This document shows, piece by piece, positions 24,829 through 33,783 of a DNA stretch of 64,000 nt (its first letter is position 1; every line of letters begins with the position of its first letter). The stretch lies in the NCBI GenBank assembly GCA_963576565.1, contig OY755039.1, positions 134,250,095 to 134,314,094 on the forward strand, written 5' to 3'. This DNA comes from Aspidapion aeneum. Its lineage: Eukaryota > Arthropoda > Insecta > Coleoptera > Brentidae. The notes under the pieces are model-generated. The model was not told the origin of the DNA and did no database searches. It saw nothing but the letters and a program-made list of their open reading frames with translations. The position numbers and the translations under genes were made by a program.

Positions 24829-25257
24829 CTACCATTGCGATCTTTGCGATACAAATTGAAGCCATTCAAATCTGCTGCTATCAAGCCAGGTTTCCGATAA
24901 CCCCAGTATGTCAATTTTTTGTTGTTCAATTATCTTTTCTAGAGTATTACGACCTGTAAAAATTGATCTCACATTTAAATGTGCAATTCTTAAGTTTCCT
25001 TTCATTCTATGTCTTTATATGAAAATGGTTTTTATTTGGACAATTTTATCTACGGGTAAACTATTCAAAAAAATTATAAATATATTTATTCAATTCCCAC
25101 AAGCTTAAAAATTAAAATGAGTAGAAAAATAAATAATATAAATGCACAAAAAAACTGTAAAATATTAGAAGGTTAAATTTATCGTATCAGTATATATTCA
25201 AAGCAAGAGTATAAAACACCACTAAACTAAATAGAAGTAAAAATATGGGAACCGTTA

Positions 25258-26025
25258 TTATTTTGTTGATGTCGATGCTGTAGCGCTTCGCGTCTGTTTT
25301 GGACTATAGTTGATACTCCTACGTTTGCGCTTTGCAGATTTCACAAGGTTGGAATGTTTTTCGTCACGAGTCTTCTGAGTAAGGTTTTCAGCAGGCAATG
25401 GTTCACTGTCAGAGTCCTCAGAATCGGTAACAGTTTTTTTCCAGCTCTAAAAGATCCTTTACAGTGTACTTGCTTTCTCCTATTTCCAGGCAACCGTTCT
25501 TGATTTTTGCTACTAATTTTTGTTCCTTAGCTTGGCGAAGGTGCTTGACTAAAACCTTTTGATCTTGATAATCTTTGTAACATAAATCGTGCGAGATGGA
25601 AATGCCTGAGTTTTTTAGTTTTCCTACTTCGTTAAAAACAAGTTGTTTTTTTTAGACAAGACACGAATTCGAGCACAATTGGTGCCTTTTCTGTTTTGTT
25701 CACAATGATGTTGTTAATATCAGTTTCAATGATTTTGACCTCCAAAATTGAGTTTAGTTTATTGAGTCTCAGTTAAAGCGTTTTTTTGGTTGGTAATTTT
25801 CATACCCCAGACTGAAATGTTGTTTCGACGAACTTTTCTCTCCAGTGATACTATCTTGTTTTCCAGACTGATGATTTTTGAATCCTGCTCGCTAACTCTT
25901 ACAATTAAGCTATCAATTTTGGTATTAAGTTCGATTTTAATTTCTTTTGTTTGCTCCGTATTAGCGGTTTTTATGAGCTCCAAAAGTTCGCTCGTGGACA
26001 AATCCTTCACCGCCTTACCACTCAT
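25258..26025 (-). pseudogene. LINE ORF1 (coiled-coil, nucleic-acid-binding type), frameshifted
   Basis: Starts MSGKAVKDLSTSELLELIK at 26,025 and passes into a heptad-rich coiled coil (DSLIVRVSEQDSKIISLENK) ending LERKVRRNNISVWGM. That L-E-R-K-x-R-R-N-N motif is the usual coiled-coil to RRM junction of L1/CR1-like ORF1 proteins. After a frameshift near 25,775 the protein continues KAPIVLEFVS, then GKLKNSGISISHDLCYKDYQ and KIKNGCLEIGESKYTVKDLL, a typical C-terminal domain; a further segment TVTDSEDSDSEPLP and a basic tail end at the stop at 25,258. Two more frameshifts lie in homopolymers near 25,650 and 25,436. ORF1 proteins coat the LINE RNA; this copy is inactive. Confidence 0.8.
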
Positions 26026-26642
26026 ATTTAAATCAGTGGTTTTTTATTTTTATGCATAAAGTGGTGGCATGCAATAATAGGCTATATGCGTTCAGTGCTT
26101 AAGGTCTAAATATATAATCGTGTTTAACTATTGTATAAATTGTATAATCGACTCACGCTTATTACTGCAAATGACGACTGTAACGCCAAACAACTTCACC
26201 AAATTTCAAAATTTTTAAGGCTTTAGTTTTTCGAGAAGTCGTGAAAATACTTTAAACGGACTCTCAACGTATTTACAACATATTTTATTCGGCGGGACTG
26301 CTGTGTTTTATATTTATTGTTCAGTTGGGTAGTAATAGATCTCTTTGAAATGGCACTTAGTAAAAAACGTTTTAAGTTTACCTTATTTTTTACCGATTTT
26401 CTATTAAGAAATGTTGTTTAGTTTTCCGTTTGTGTTATCCTGTTTTATTATAAGTAATACAACCATGTACGTGTTTTCGCAGTTCCTTCTCTTAAGCGGA
26501 CACCTCCAATAAGCGGACAAAATCGACGGAACCGTGAGTGTCCGCTTATAGGAGGTTTCACAGTAATTAACTAACGTTAGTGTGTCATTACCAGAAATCA
26601 GCCAAGCTAAAGTAAATCTTTTTGCTATCTGCTACTCTCCTT

Positions 26643-27076
26643 AATACTACTACTATGGCGGTTAGAACGTTTTTCTACGTTGTCAGACGCCTATTCTCCA
26701 CCTCCTTCGATCCTGACAATCATCTTCTGTCCGGTTTTTTTTACTCATTCAGGTTTGGATTGACTGTTGCCATTCCAGTTTAGGACGCCCTCTTTTTTTG
26801 CGCCCTATCGGTTGCCATTCTAGGACCTGCTTTGCTAATCTTTCGTCGTTCATCCGTTGTATATGGCCGTACCATATCTTTTAGCGATATCATCCGTTAT
26901 GGTTTCCTTGATTCCCATTCTTTCTTTTACGATCTGTTCTAGATATTCTCATTTATCTTTTTATTGCATCCATTTCGACTCTTTCCATTTTTGCTTTGTA
27001 TTTTTCTGTTACGCGACAAGTCTCTAATTCATACAACAGCGTGCTTTTCACCATTGTCTCATATCTGTTAAATTAA
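26643..27076 (-). pseudogene. RTE-like LINE 3' end, degraded second copy
   Basis: Aligns closely in DNA with 16,085-16,540 (same TTTTTCTACGTTGTC start, same TCGTTCATCCGTTGTA and GTTACGCGACAAGTCTCTA blocks), on the minus strand, but with several small deletions that destroy the frame. It also ends in a (TAG)n tail at 26,645-26,655. It lies just outside the right end of the pogo-like element. Confidence 0.88.
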
Positions 27077-27117
27077 TCACTCGACAGTCGGTAATCCAAA
27101 ATCAGGTAGTAACTATG

Positions 27118-27147
27118 ATAACTTAAGTAACTTAAGTAACTTAAGGC
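27118..27147. repeat. Short (AACTTAAGT)n repeat
   Basis: Three copies of TAACTTAAG in tandem. Self-complementary unit. Confidence 0.75.
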
Positions 27148-28360
27148 ATTAGATTTTTAAAACAAAGTTTTACACAAAACAGTTCGTACCCAATTCCTAT
27201 ATTTATTTTTTAAATTTTAGCCCACATTTTGAAAATTTCAATTGAATATGTCCATAATATCAACAACAAAAATATACCTACAAGTAAATGGTCTTCGAAT
27301 TAACGACAGTCCGACAATTTTGCACTAATAATTGTATGATTGAATTGAATACAGTAAAATGATTAGTAACGGAAATCAAGACCTCTTATTCATAACCATG
27401 CAGCGCTTATGGCAGAAAATTAAAAGTGCTAAATGCAAAATTGGTGAATACAATCGTGTCCAATACCGTTTATTAGACATAGATATTTAATTCATTCCAT
27501 TCAAAGTCCAGCTTTTTTGTCTGTAGCAAGAAAGGAGGTAGAAAGGAGGTGTCCGAAGAATACAGAAAAAATCTTGAATATGTAATTGAAATGTATAAAA
27601 ATTAAATAAATAAATTAAAACCGACTGTCAAAAAACATTATCCTGTCATTATGAAGTCAAACAATTTTCGATTTAATTCGCTGTAGGGTACCCAGGAGGA
27701 AAAAATTTCCAGTAAAATTCGTGCCTTGCTATGGTGATATGTCATAAAAACACATTTTGATTGGTCAAAAAATACTGGTGTGGAATCTTCACCAGTAATA
27801 CCACTAGAGGTTAAATTATTTAAAGTTGTGTATTGGTACAAGAGCAATAATTAGTCGGTGAACTTTTTTTAGAAAAAACTATTTTTTTTTTGTATAAACT
27901 TTTATGAATGTCATATTAAACGCAATGTTGTTTTTTATATTTTTTGTTAATAAAAACAAGCCCCTAACGAGACGTAATAATAAAATATTATTGATATTTT
28001 TTTAAAGAATAAGTAAGCAAAAATTATTATTTTTTATACATTTTAGGAGGTTATTTTGACAGCCTGTATATCCTTATCTGTAATTTTATTAAAAAAAAGA
28101 ATATCACATATTTGAATCACAATTAGCTGAATATTCAGCTGGCTGTGACAGATTTTATTTTTTTCGTAAGACTCCTTTTCCCCCACTCCTCTAACTTTCA
28201 AAATCCTATATCTGAAAAACAGATGTGTGTTGACCCCCATGTTATATAAACTTTTTTCTCAGAAATAGTCTCCTTTATCACCTGCTGCACTATGACCCCT
28301 AAGTTATGGGACACCCTGTATAATTAGTTTTTGTTGTGTCAATAAACACAGCCTTATCCA
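27148..28360. other. AT-rich stretch without recognised genes
   Basis: Contains a duplicated AGAAAGGAGGT at 27,530-27,551 and, at 28,305-28,321, GACACCCTGTATAATTA, a phrase seen at several dispersed-repeat ends in this window. No gene supported. Confidence 0.45.
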
Positions 28361-28364
28361 TCCC

Positions 28365-28556
28365 CGGGTGGTATCATTAATAAATTTATGCTGATTCTAC
28401 GTCTTAGTTGCATGATTCTGTGTTCGAATCCTGGCAAGATTTACAATATTACCTTTATACGCCCTGCCTAATTCTGGGCATACATATCTACTAAACATCT
28501 GATGATGACGTCTCTTATTGATTAGAGAGTTGTTTGTTTATTTATTTATTTATTAG
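28365..28556 (+). repeat. Candidate tRNA-derived SINE
   Basis: GTGTTCGAATCCTGGC at 28,421-28,436 matches the RNA polymerase III B-box (GGTTCGAATCC) and a GTGGTATCATTAA phrase ~55 bp upstream could be a degenerate A-box. The block ends with a (TTTA)n simple tail at 28,529-28,555. This is the layout of a SINE. The A-box is weak and the spacing longer than in a tRNA, so the call is tentative. Confidence 0.4.
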
Positions 28557-28564
28557 GTATTTAA

Positions 28565-28890
28565 CTAACAAGTGTGGAAAGTGATACTTTACCGCACGTA
28601 ACGGCAGTTGGCCGAACGACGCGGGGCAGAGTTCGGTCAAGCCGTCAAGGGTGGTAAAGACCCTTTCCGCATGTGTTTGGTACAATATTTTAACCTATGA
28701 GTGCCTTTTTTTTTTAAAATTAATGAAATTTTTAAATAAACATGTCGAATTAGACGAAAGAAATGTAAACAAATAATGAAGCTGTCTTATTGATGCGTTC
28801 CTAAGGTTTCTAAGTGGTGCGCGTGCGGTAAAGTAATATTACGACAGGGCGTACGGTAAAGGAATTATTTACCGCACGCGAGTAGGTAAA
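28565..28890. repeat. Block with inverted TTTACCGCACG motifs
   Basis: TTTACCGCACG occurs at about 28,582 and 28,869 and its reverse complement (CGTGCGGTAAA / CGTACGGTAAA) at about 28,823 and 28,850. The first 130 bp are GC-richer than the surroundings and on the minus strand read an open stretch (RVFTTLDGLTELCP ... AVKYHFPHL). I do not recognise the element. Confidence 0.4.
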
Positions 28891-29253
28891 AATAAAAACG
28901 AAATCATATACCAAAAGCAAAAAATTCGTCAATGTTAGGTTGGATCTTAAGCACAAATTCTGTCAGGCTTTTGCAGTGACGTGTAGTGCTAATCAAAGCA
29001 GAGCAGGGAAAAACACTTTATAAACTTTGAAATACAACTTATTTTTTTGTCAGTTCAATTCGACGAATTTTAAATGTTTTTAAGAAAAGTGGAATTGTTT
29101 TTAAACGTTCATTTTCACTACTTTGCCACTTAGATACCATATAAGTGATACAAGTCTAAAAGATCCCAAAAAACTCCCATAATAACTTTATATCATAATC
29201 AGCCTAAAAAATATCAAACCTTTAAAAATACTCTGCCAATATATGGGCCCCTA

Positions 29254-29787
29254 AGCTCACACTAGGTACTATAGTTATAGTGTACGTGTGAGCTAATATA
29301 ACTAAAAACTGAAATATATTTTATTTAACTCCAGACTAAATTACCTTTTGTTTGATACCACACAAGCCATGTTTTGACTTAAACTCAAATTTTTGAAATC
29401 TACCCCCACCCTTAAAAAAAACAAAAAACTAAAATGTATTTTGTTAAACTCCGGACTCAATTACCTTTCGTTTGATATCACACACGCCATATTTTCACTT
29501 AAACTCTAATTTTTAAAATATACCCACACCCTTTTTTTTAAATAAATTAAAATGTATTTTGTTTAACTGCAGACTCAATTACCTTTCGTTTGATATCACA
29601 CACGCCATATTTTCACATAAACTCTAATTTTTGAAATCTACCCCCACCCTTTTATTTGGTTTCTGTTCGGTGGATTTTGTTCATTTTTAAATGGGACCAT
29701 CTCGACCCAAGACCCAGCCTAGGTACCAAATTTTATTAAAATCGGCCAAGCGGTTTTTGAGTTATGCGCGTTGGTCGTTACAGACAT

Positions 29788-29829
<42 letters not shown>

Positions 29830-29967
29830 GGCGCAACAAAAAAGTTTCAAAATCATCTGAAACGCAAAGATATATAAAAAATTTTGAAATCGGAGCAACT
29901 TTTTTTTTCTCGAAAAAATTAGGATCACCATAGCTCACACTACTATAGTATAGTATATGTGTGAGCT
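29254..29967. mobile_element. Dispersed repeat with hairpin at both ends and (CAGA)n
   Basis: The left edge is a hairpin, AGCTCACAC (29,254-29,262) and GTGTGAGCT (29,286-29,294); the right edge is another with the same arms (29,932-29,940 and 29,959-29,967). Inside are three ~118-bp tandem units (each with AACTC(C)AGACT, ACCTTTCGTTTGATA(T/C)CACAC, AAATCTACCCCCACCC), then CCAAATTTTATTAAAATCGG and a (CAGA)n tract at 29,785-29,828. A second copy lies inverted at 51,966-52,545. Non-coding; open frames in the (CAGA)n tract are artefacts. Class unknown. Confidence 0.7.
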
Positions 29968-30189
29968 AAAATACTAACAAACTAATTATAGGTAATTATG
30001 AAATCGAGATAATTCTGCTCAAATATGAAAAAAGGCGATAGGTATAGTCCTTGCGATACGCAGTTACACTTTTTTGTGACTTTGACATGAAATAAACATA
30101 TTTCCTAACCAGAAATATATTAAAAAGTAAATATATCATGTTGGTATAAAATTAAAGGGTAACAAAAAAATGCACTGATAAAAACGGCT

Positions 30190-30430
30190 CCGGAACCAAA
30201 TAGCGATGTTCAGAATAGCGACGTACGAAATGGCGAGTAATGAAATAGCCACTATCAACATCGCGATGTAATGAAAGAGCGACTATCAAAATAGCGATTT
30301 ATCAAATTAGCGTTTGTAAGAAAACAGCGACATATCAAAATAGCGATGTATCAAAATAGCGACTATCAAAATAGCGACAACCAAAATTGCGACAATCAAA
30401 ATAGCAATGTATCAAAATAGAAAATAGCGC
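30190..30430. repeat. AATAGCGACTATCAA minisatellite
   Basis: About fifteen imperfect units of 13-17 bp built on AATAGCGA(C/T) followed by TATCAA or GTAATGAA. The same tract precedes the GAACC modules at 35,430 and 55,345, so the two are physically associated. Confidence 0.85.
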
Positions 30431-30437
30431 AAGACTT

Positions 30438-30569
30438 CTTTCCCGGTATTCTAGAGGGTGTAAGTCCGTACCGAACCGAACCGAACTGAACCGAAGTGAA
30501 TCAGCATATTTCTTCAGAAAGAAAACTTTCCTGACTTCTTTTTCGGGATCCTAGAGGTTGTGAATCCTG
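30438..30569. repeat. GAACC module leading into the TTAGG array
   Basis: Two copies of a ~100-bp module: a GGNATNCTAGAGG(G/T)TGT block, GAATCC or AAGTCC, then a pentamer tract (CCGAACCGAACCGAACT...), then AGCATATTTCTTCA and TTTCCTGACTTCTTTT. The second copy ends GTGAATCCTGG and passes straight into (GGTTA)n at 30,570. Confidence 0.8.
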
Positions 30570-30947
30570 GGTTAGGTTAGGTTAGGTAAGTTAGGTTAGG
30601 TTAGGTTAGGTTAGGTTAGGTTAGGTTAGATTAGGTTAGGTTAGGTTAGGTTAGGTTAGGTTAGGTTAGGTTAGGTTAGGTTAGGTTAGGTTAGGTTAGG
30701 TTAGGTTAGGTTAGGTTAGGCTAGGTTAGGTTAGGTTAGGTTGGGTTAGGTTGGGTTAGGTTGGGTTAGGTTGGGTTAGGTTAGGTTAGGTTAGGTTAGG
30801 TTAGGTTAGGTTAGGTTACGTTAGGTTAGGTTAGGTTAGGTTAGGTTAGGTTAGGTTAGGTTAGGTTAGGTTAGGTTAGGTTAGGTTAGGTTAGGCTAGG
30901 TTAGGCTAGGTTAGGTTAGGTTGGGTTAGGTTGGGTTAGGTTGGGTT
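30570..30947 (+). repeat. Interstitial TTAGG array, part 1 (~378 bp)
   Basis: About 75 units of the arthropod telomere pentamer with a few variants (TTGGG near 30,740-30,780 and 30,920-30,947, CTAGG, TTACG). The G-rich strand is the plus strand throughout. Ordinary sequence lies on both sides, so this is interstitial. Confidence 0.97.
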
Positions 30948-31394
30948 CTACTACGTTATACCTCGCTCGTCAAAACGCTCTATATAACGATTTTTTTGTA
31001 TGAAAATGATTCTTTGGACTATTTTTAGTCGATTTGGATACGGGAAATTAAAAAAAAAAGTATGGTTTTTTTTTTAAATAATTTTTTAAAAAACGTTACA
31101 TAGTGATTTTCTTTGACCTGTTTTGGTTGAAAAAAATCAATTTCTATCACTGCATCGTCAAATTTTCGACATAAATTTATGAATTAGCTTAGGATCAATA
31201 ATTTAACAATTTTAAATTAATTACATACCTAGTTTTTCGTGTTTTTTTCTCGGTTTTTTCACATAATTTTGAAAATTTGTACAGTTGACCTTCCCACAGA
31301 TGTTTTGACACATTGATTGAGTTTTTGCTTGGCCGACACTTTCCAGGTCATTCGGCCATTTCAAATTTCCCAATTGGATTTGCTTACGCTGACT

Positions 31395-31527
31395 TACCCT
31401 CAGATGCACCGTAAGCACTGAAGCGCGATCATGGATTTAATCGCGATTAAGTCCTTGTTGCTCACATACAAAACAACAAAGATAGAGAATGGATCAGCAA
31501 AGCCTTGTTACGGTGCATCTGAGGGTA
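31395..31527. mobile_element. 133-bp MITE with 20-bp perfect TIRs
   Basis: TACCCTCAGATGCACCGTAA at 31,395-31,414 is the exact reverse complement of 31,508-31,527. The interior is non-coding. Nested in the TIR element that splits the TTAGG array. Confidence 0.82.
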
Positions 31528-31554
31528 GGAAATTATTTAGTTAGAACTATTCAA

Positions 31555-31579
31555 CAAGAATCGGCGCAGCCGATTCTTG
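31555..31579. repeat. Palindrome, 11-bp arms, GCA centre
   Basis: CAAGAATCGGC-GCA-GCCGATTCTTG. It shares its TCGGC-GCA-GCCGA core with the larger palindrome at 31,735-31,793. Confidence 0.85.
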
Positions 31580-31589
31580 CTGATTGTTT

Positions 31590-31735
31590 GTGCGGTACGG
31601 TTCGGTTCGGTTCCGTTCAGTCCGGTTCGGTTCGGTTTGGTTCGGTTCCGTTCGTTTTGGTTTAGTTCGTTTGGTTTGGTTCAATTTGATTCAGTTAAGT
31701 TCCGTTCGGTTTGGTTTTAGGTTAGGTTTGTTGGG
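31590..31735 (+). repeat. GGTTC/GGTTT degenerate pentamer tract
   Basis: Imperfect (CGGTT)n, with GGTTTGGTTCG variants, ending in GGTTAGGTTTG. The open frame through it (repeated SVRFGSV) is a translation of the pentamer. The reverse-complement version, CCGAACCAAACCGAAC, appears at 31,816-31,835 beyond the palindrome. Confidence 0.85.
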
Positions 31736-31793
31736 TCTTAAAGTAATTCAGCAGGAGTCGGCGCAGCCGACTCCTGCTGAATTACTTTAAGAC
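31735..31793. repeat. Perfect palindrome, 28-bp arms, 3-nt centre
   Basis: GTCTTAAAGTAATTCAGCAG at 31,735 begins an arm of 28 bp that is exactly mirrored at 31,766-31,793 around the trinucleotide GCA. The flanks on both sides are pentamer tracts in opposite orientations, so the palindrome is the centre of a larger inverted arrangement. Confidence 0.93.
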
Positions 31794-32328
31794 ACAGCCA
31801 ACCTAATCTAAGATCGACCCGAACCAAACCGAACTGCTGAATTTCTGTAAATCATCATTATCATAATTGTTTCTGCATCATTTTTTTCATTATAAATGCT
31901 CAATAGACGATTTTGGACGATTTTACGGAGTCAAAAATGCGCGACAAATTAAAAGAGCAAGATGTCAGGCCGAACATTAGATTTCAAAAATTTGGTGTAA
32001 CCATTTTTCTATGCGTAAATACATTTCTTAAAAACTTTTTATCGCCTCTTGCTAGATAGTTGGTCACCTTATTTTTTGCTAAATTACCATTTATTTAAAG
32101 CTCCGTCGATTGTGAGCCGTCCCGCTCTTTCTCGAAATAACAAACGTCAAATAAATTATTTCTATAGCAATTTGTATGAGTTTTTACTAATTTTTTAATT
32201 TTAAATTTCTAAAAAAAATGCGAAAAATCCGCATTTTTTTTTCTTGAAAACAGTATAAAACGACCTCAACTTATCATTAAAAAAAGAAACACCCATTTTC
32301 AAGCATCGAGGTATAACGTAGTAGACCC

Positions 32329-33783
32329 TTAGGTTGGGTTAGGTTAGGTTAGGTTAGGTTAGGTTAGGTTAGGTTAGGTTAGGTTAGGTTAGGTTAGGTT
32401 AGGTTAGGTTAGGTTAGGTTAGGTTAGGTTAGGTTAGGTTAGGTTAGGTTAGGTTAGGTTAGGTTAGGTTAGGTTAGGTTAGGTTAGGTTAGGTTAGGTT
32501 AGGTTAGGTTAGGTTAGGTTAGGTTAGGTTAGGTTAGGTTAGGTTAGGTTAGGTTAGGTTTGGTTAGGTTAGGTTAGGTTAGGTTAGGTTAGGTTAGGTT
32601 AGGTTAGGTTAGGTTAGGTTAGGTTAGGTTAGGTTAGGTTAGGTTAGGTTAGGTTAGGTTAGGTTAGGTTAGGTTAGGTTAGGTTAGGTTAGGTTAGGTT
32701 AGGTTAGGTTAGGTTAGGTTAGGTTAGGTTAGGTTAGGTTAGGTTAGGTTAGGTTAGGTTAGGTTAGGTTAGGTTAGGTTAGGTTAGGTTAGGTTAGGTT
32801 AGGTTAGGTTAGGTTAGGTTAGGTTAGGTTAGGTTAGGTTAGGTTAGGTTAGGTTAGGTTAGGTTAGGTTAGGTTAGGTTAGGTTAGGTTAGGTTAGGTT
32901 AGGTTAGGTTAGGTTAGGTTAGGTTAGGTTAGGTTAGGTTAGGTTAGGTTAGGTTAGGTTAGGTTAGGTTAGGTTAGGTTAGGTTAGGTTAGGTTAGGTT
33001 AGGTTAGGTTAGGTTAGGTTAGGTTAGGTTAGGTTAGGTTAGGTTAGGTTAGGTTAGGTTAGGTTAGGTTAGGTTAGGTTAGGTTAGGTTAGGTTAGGTT
33101 AGGTTAGGTTAGGTTAGGTTAGGTTAGGTTAGGTTAGGTTAGGTTAGGTTAGGTTAGGTTAGGTTAGGTTAGGTTAGGTTAGGTTAGGTTAGGTTAGGTT
33201 AGGTTAGGTTAGGTTAGGTTAGGTTAGGTTAGGTTAGGTTAGGTTAGGTTAGGTTAGGGTAGGGTAGGGTAGGGTAGGGTAGGGTTAGGGTAGGTTAGGT
33301 TAGGTTAGGTTAGGTTAGGTTAGGTTAGGTTAGGTTAGGTTAGGTTAGGTTAGGTTAGGTTAGGTTAGGTTAGGTTAGGTTAGGTTAGGTTAGGTTAGGT
33401 TAGGTTAGGTTAGGTTAGGTTAGGTTAGGTTAGGTTAGGTTAGGTTAGGTTAGGTTAGGTTAGGTTAGGTTAGGTTAGGTTAGGATAGGTTAGGTTAGGT
33501 TAGGTTAGGTTAGGTTAGGTTAGGTTAGGTTAGGTTAGGTTAGGTTAGGTTAGGTTAGGTTAGGTTAGGTTAGGTTAGGTTAGGTTAGGTTAGGTTAGGT
33601 TAGGTTAGGTTAGGTTAGGTTAGGTTAGGTTAGGTTAGGTAGGTTAGGTTAGGTTAGGTTAGGTTAGGTTAGGTTAGGTTAGGTGAGGTTAGGTTAGGTT
33701 AGGTTAGGTTAGGTTAGGTTAAGTTAGGTTAGGTTAGGTTAGGTTAGGTTAGGTTAGGTTAGGTTAGGTTAGGTTAGGTAGGT
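32329..33783 (+). repeat. Interstitial TTAGG array, part 2 (~1.45 kb)
   Basis: About 290 units, very homogeneous from 32,341 to 33,250, then a cluster of GGGTA units (33,254-33,292), two phase shifts (near 33,640 and 33,776) and isolated variants (TTTGG, GGATA, GTGAG, TTAAG). Same orientation as part 1. TTAGG is the ancestral insect telomere repeat; here 30 kb of other DNA follows on the side where a chromosome end would be, so it is not terminal. Confidence 0.97.

Larger units (their letters stand above)
21873..25005 (-). pseudogene. LINE ORF2: AP endonuclease and reverse transcriptase
   Basis: The minus-strand start at 25,005 gives MKGNLRIAHLNVRSI, the standard N-terminus of an AP-type LINE endonuclease, followed by DILGLSETWLDS. 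Reading continues NLYRKDRNG, is broken by a 334-bp hAT MITE (24,495-24,828), and resumes RGGGVCIYV, AGDININ, SLIDPIFV. The RT domain follows with SDGIS, SDLRPISLLPVTSKILERI, SGFRKGYST, SLDFSKAFDTI, SSGVPQGSILD and the catalytic YADD (22,721-22,732). The C-terminus (21,873-22,205) matches the KYDHLTL...KLSNDL pattern of CR1/L2 elements. Restored length would be about 930 codons. Frameshifts lie near 23,460, 22,800, 22,700 and 22,230; the endonuclease H in the SDH motif is replaced (ISDLKLC). A 54-bp in-frame duplication lies just after the YADD motif. Confidence 0.88.
21241..26045 (-). mobile_element. CR1/L2-like LINE, near full length, inactivated
   Basis: Runs on the minus strand: ORF1 (26,025-25,258), a ~250-bp spacer, ORF2 (25,005-21,873), a 3' UTR interrupted by a hairpin element, and a 3' tail of (AAATA)n at 21,264-21,241. 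The domain order (coiled-coil ORF1, then AP endonuclease plus RT with no RNase H) and C-terminal sequence fit the CR1/L2/Jockey group. It lies entirely within the pogo-like element and is itself the target of two later insertions. Frameshifts in both ORFs make it inactive. The 5' end is approximate and no target duplication was identified. Confidence 0.85.
20919..26563. mobile_element. pogo/Tigger-like DNA transposon disrupted by a LINE
   Basis: The left end is TA|CAGTGAAACCTCTCC and the right end reads GGAGGTTTCACAG|TA, so the TIRs differ by one base in the first eight and the flanking dinucleotide is TA on both sides (20,917-20,918 and 26,564-26,565). Both ends carry subterminal AAGCGGACA(C) / ACCGGACACT repeats (20,935-21,130; 26,493-26,545). 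A CAGT...AACCTC TIR and TA duplication are the pattern of the pogo/Tigger branch of Tc1-mariner. No transposase remains in the flanks of the inserted LINE, so it was probably non-autonomous before it was split. Confidence 0.85.
30947..32328. mobile_element. 1.38 kb TIR element splitting the TTAGG array
   Basis: CTACTACGTTATACCTCG at the left (30,949 on) is repeated as its reverse complement CGAGGTATAACGTAGTAG at the right (32,308-32,325). TTAGG repeats of the same orientation and with the same TTGGG variants flank both sides, so the array was probably continuous before insertion. The interior holds a small MITE (31,395-31,527), two palindromes and a GGTTC-rich tract; no transposase. The TIR core resembles the ACCTCG start of pogo-like elements but the identity is not secure. 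Confidence 0.75.

Noticed and set aside
28495..28535. Second hammerhead at CTGATGATGACGTCTC
   Set aside because: A short stem (TCTCT/AGAGA) follows but there is no GAAA core or NUH cleavage site; this is the tail of the SINE candidate.
29691..29933. Open frames through the (CAGA)n tract, and those at 51,995-52,274
   Set aside because: They only translate a tetramer microsatellite (repeated QTDR or VCLS).
31584..31790. Frame with repeated SVRFGSV
   Set aside because: It is a translation of the degenerate CGGTT pentamer tract.
30570..33783. TTAGG arrays as a true chromosome end or head-to-head fusion point
   Set aside because: Ordinary sequence continues for 30 kb on both sides, and both arrays have the same orientation, so neither a terminus nor a telomere-telomere fusion fits.
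30570..33783. CRISPR array
   Set aside because: The unit is an uninterrupted 5-mer without spacers, and the 323-bp and 169-bp arrays have no unique spacers either; the genome is eukaryotic.
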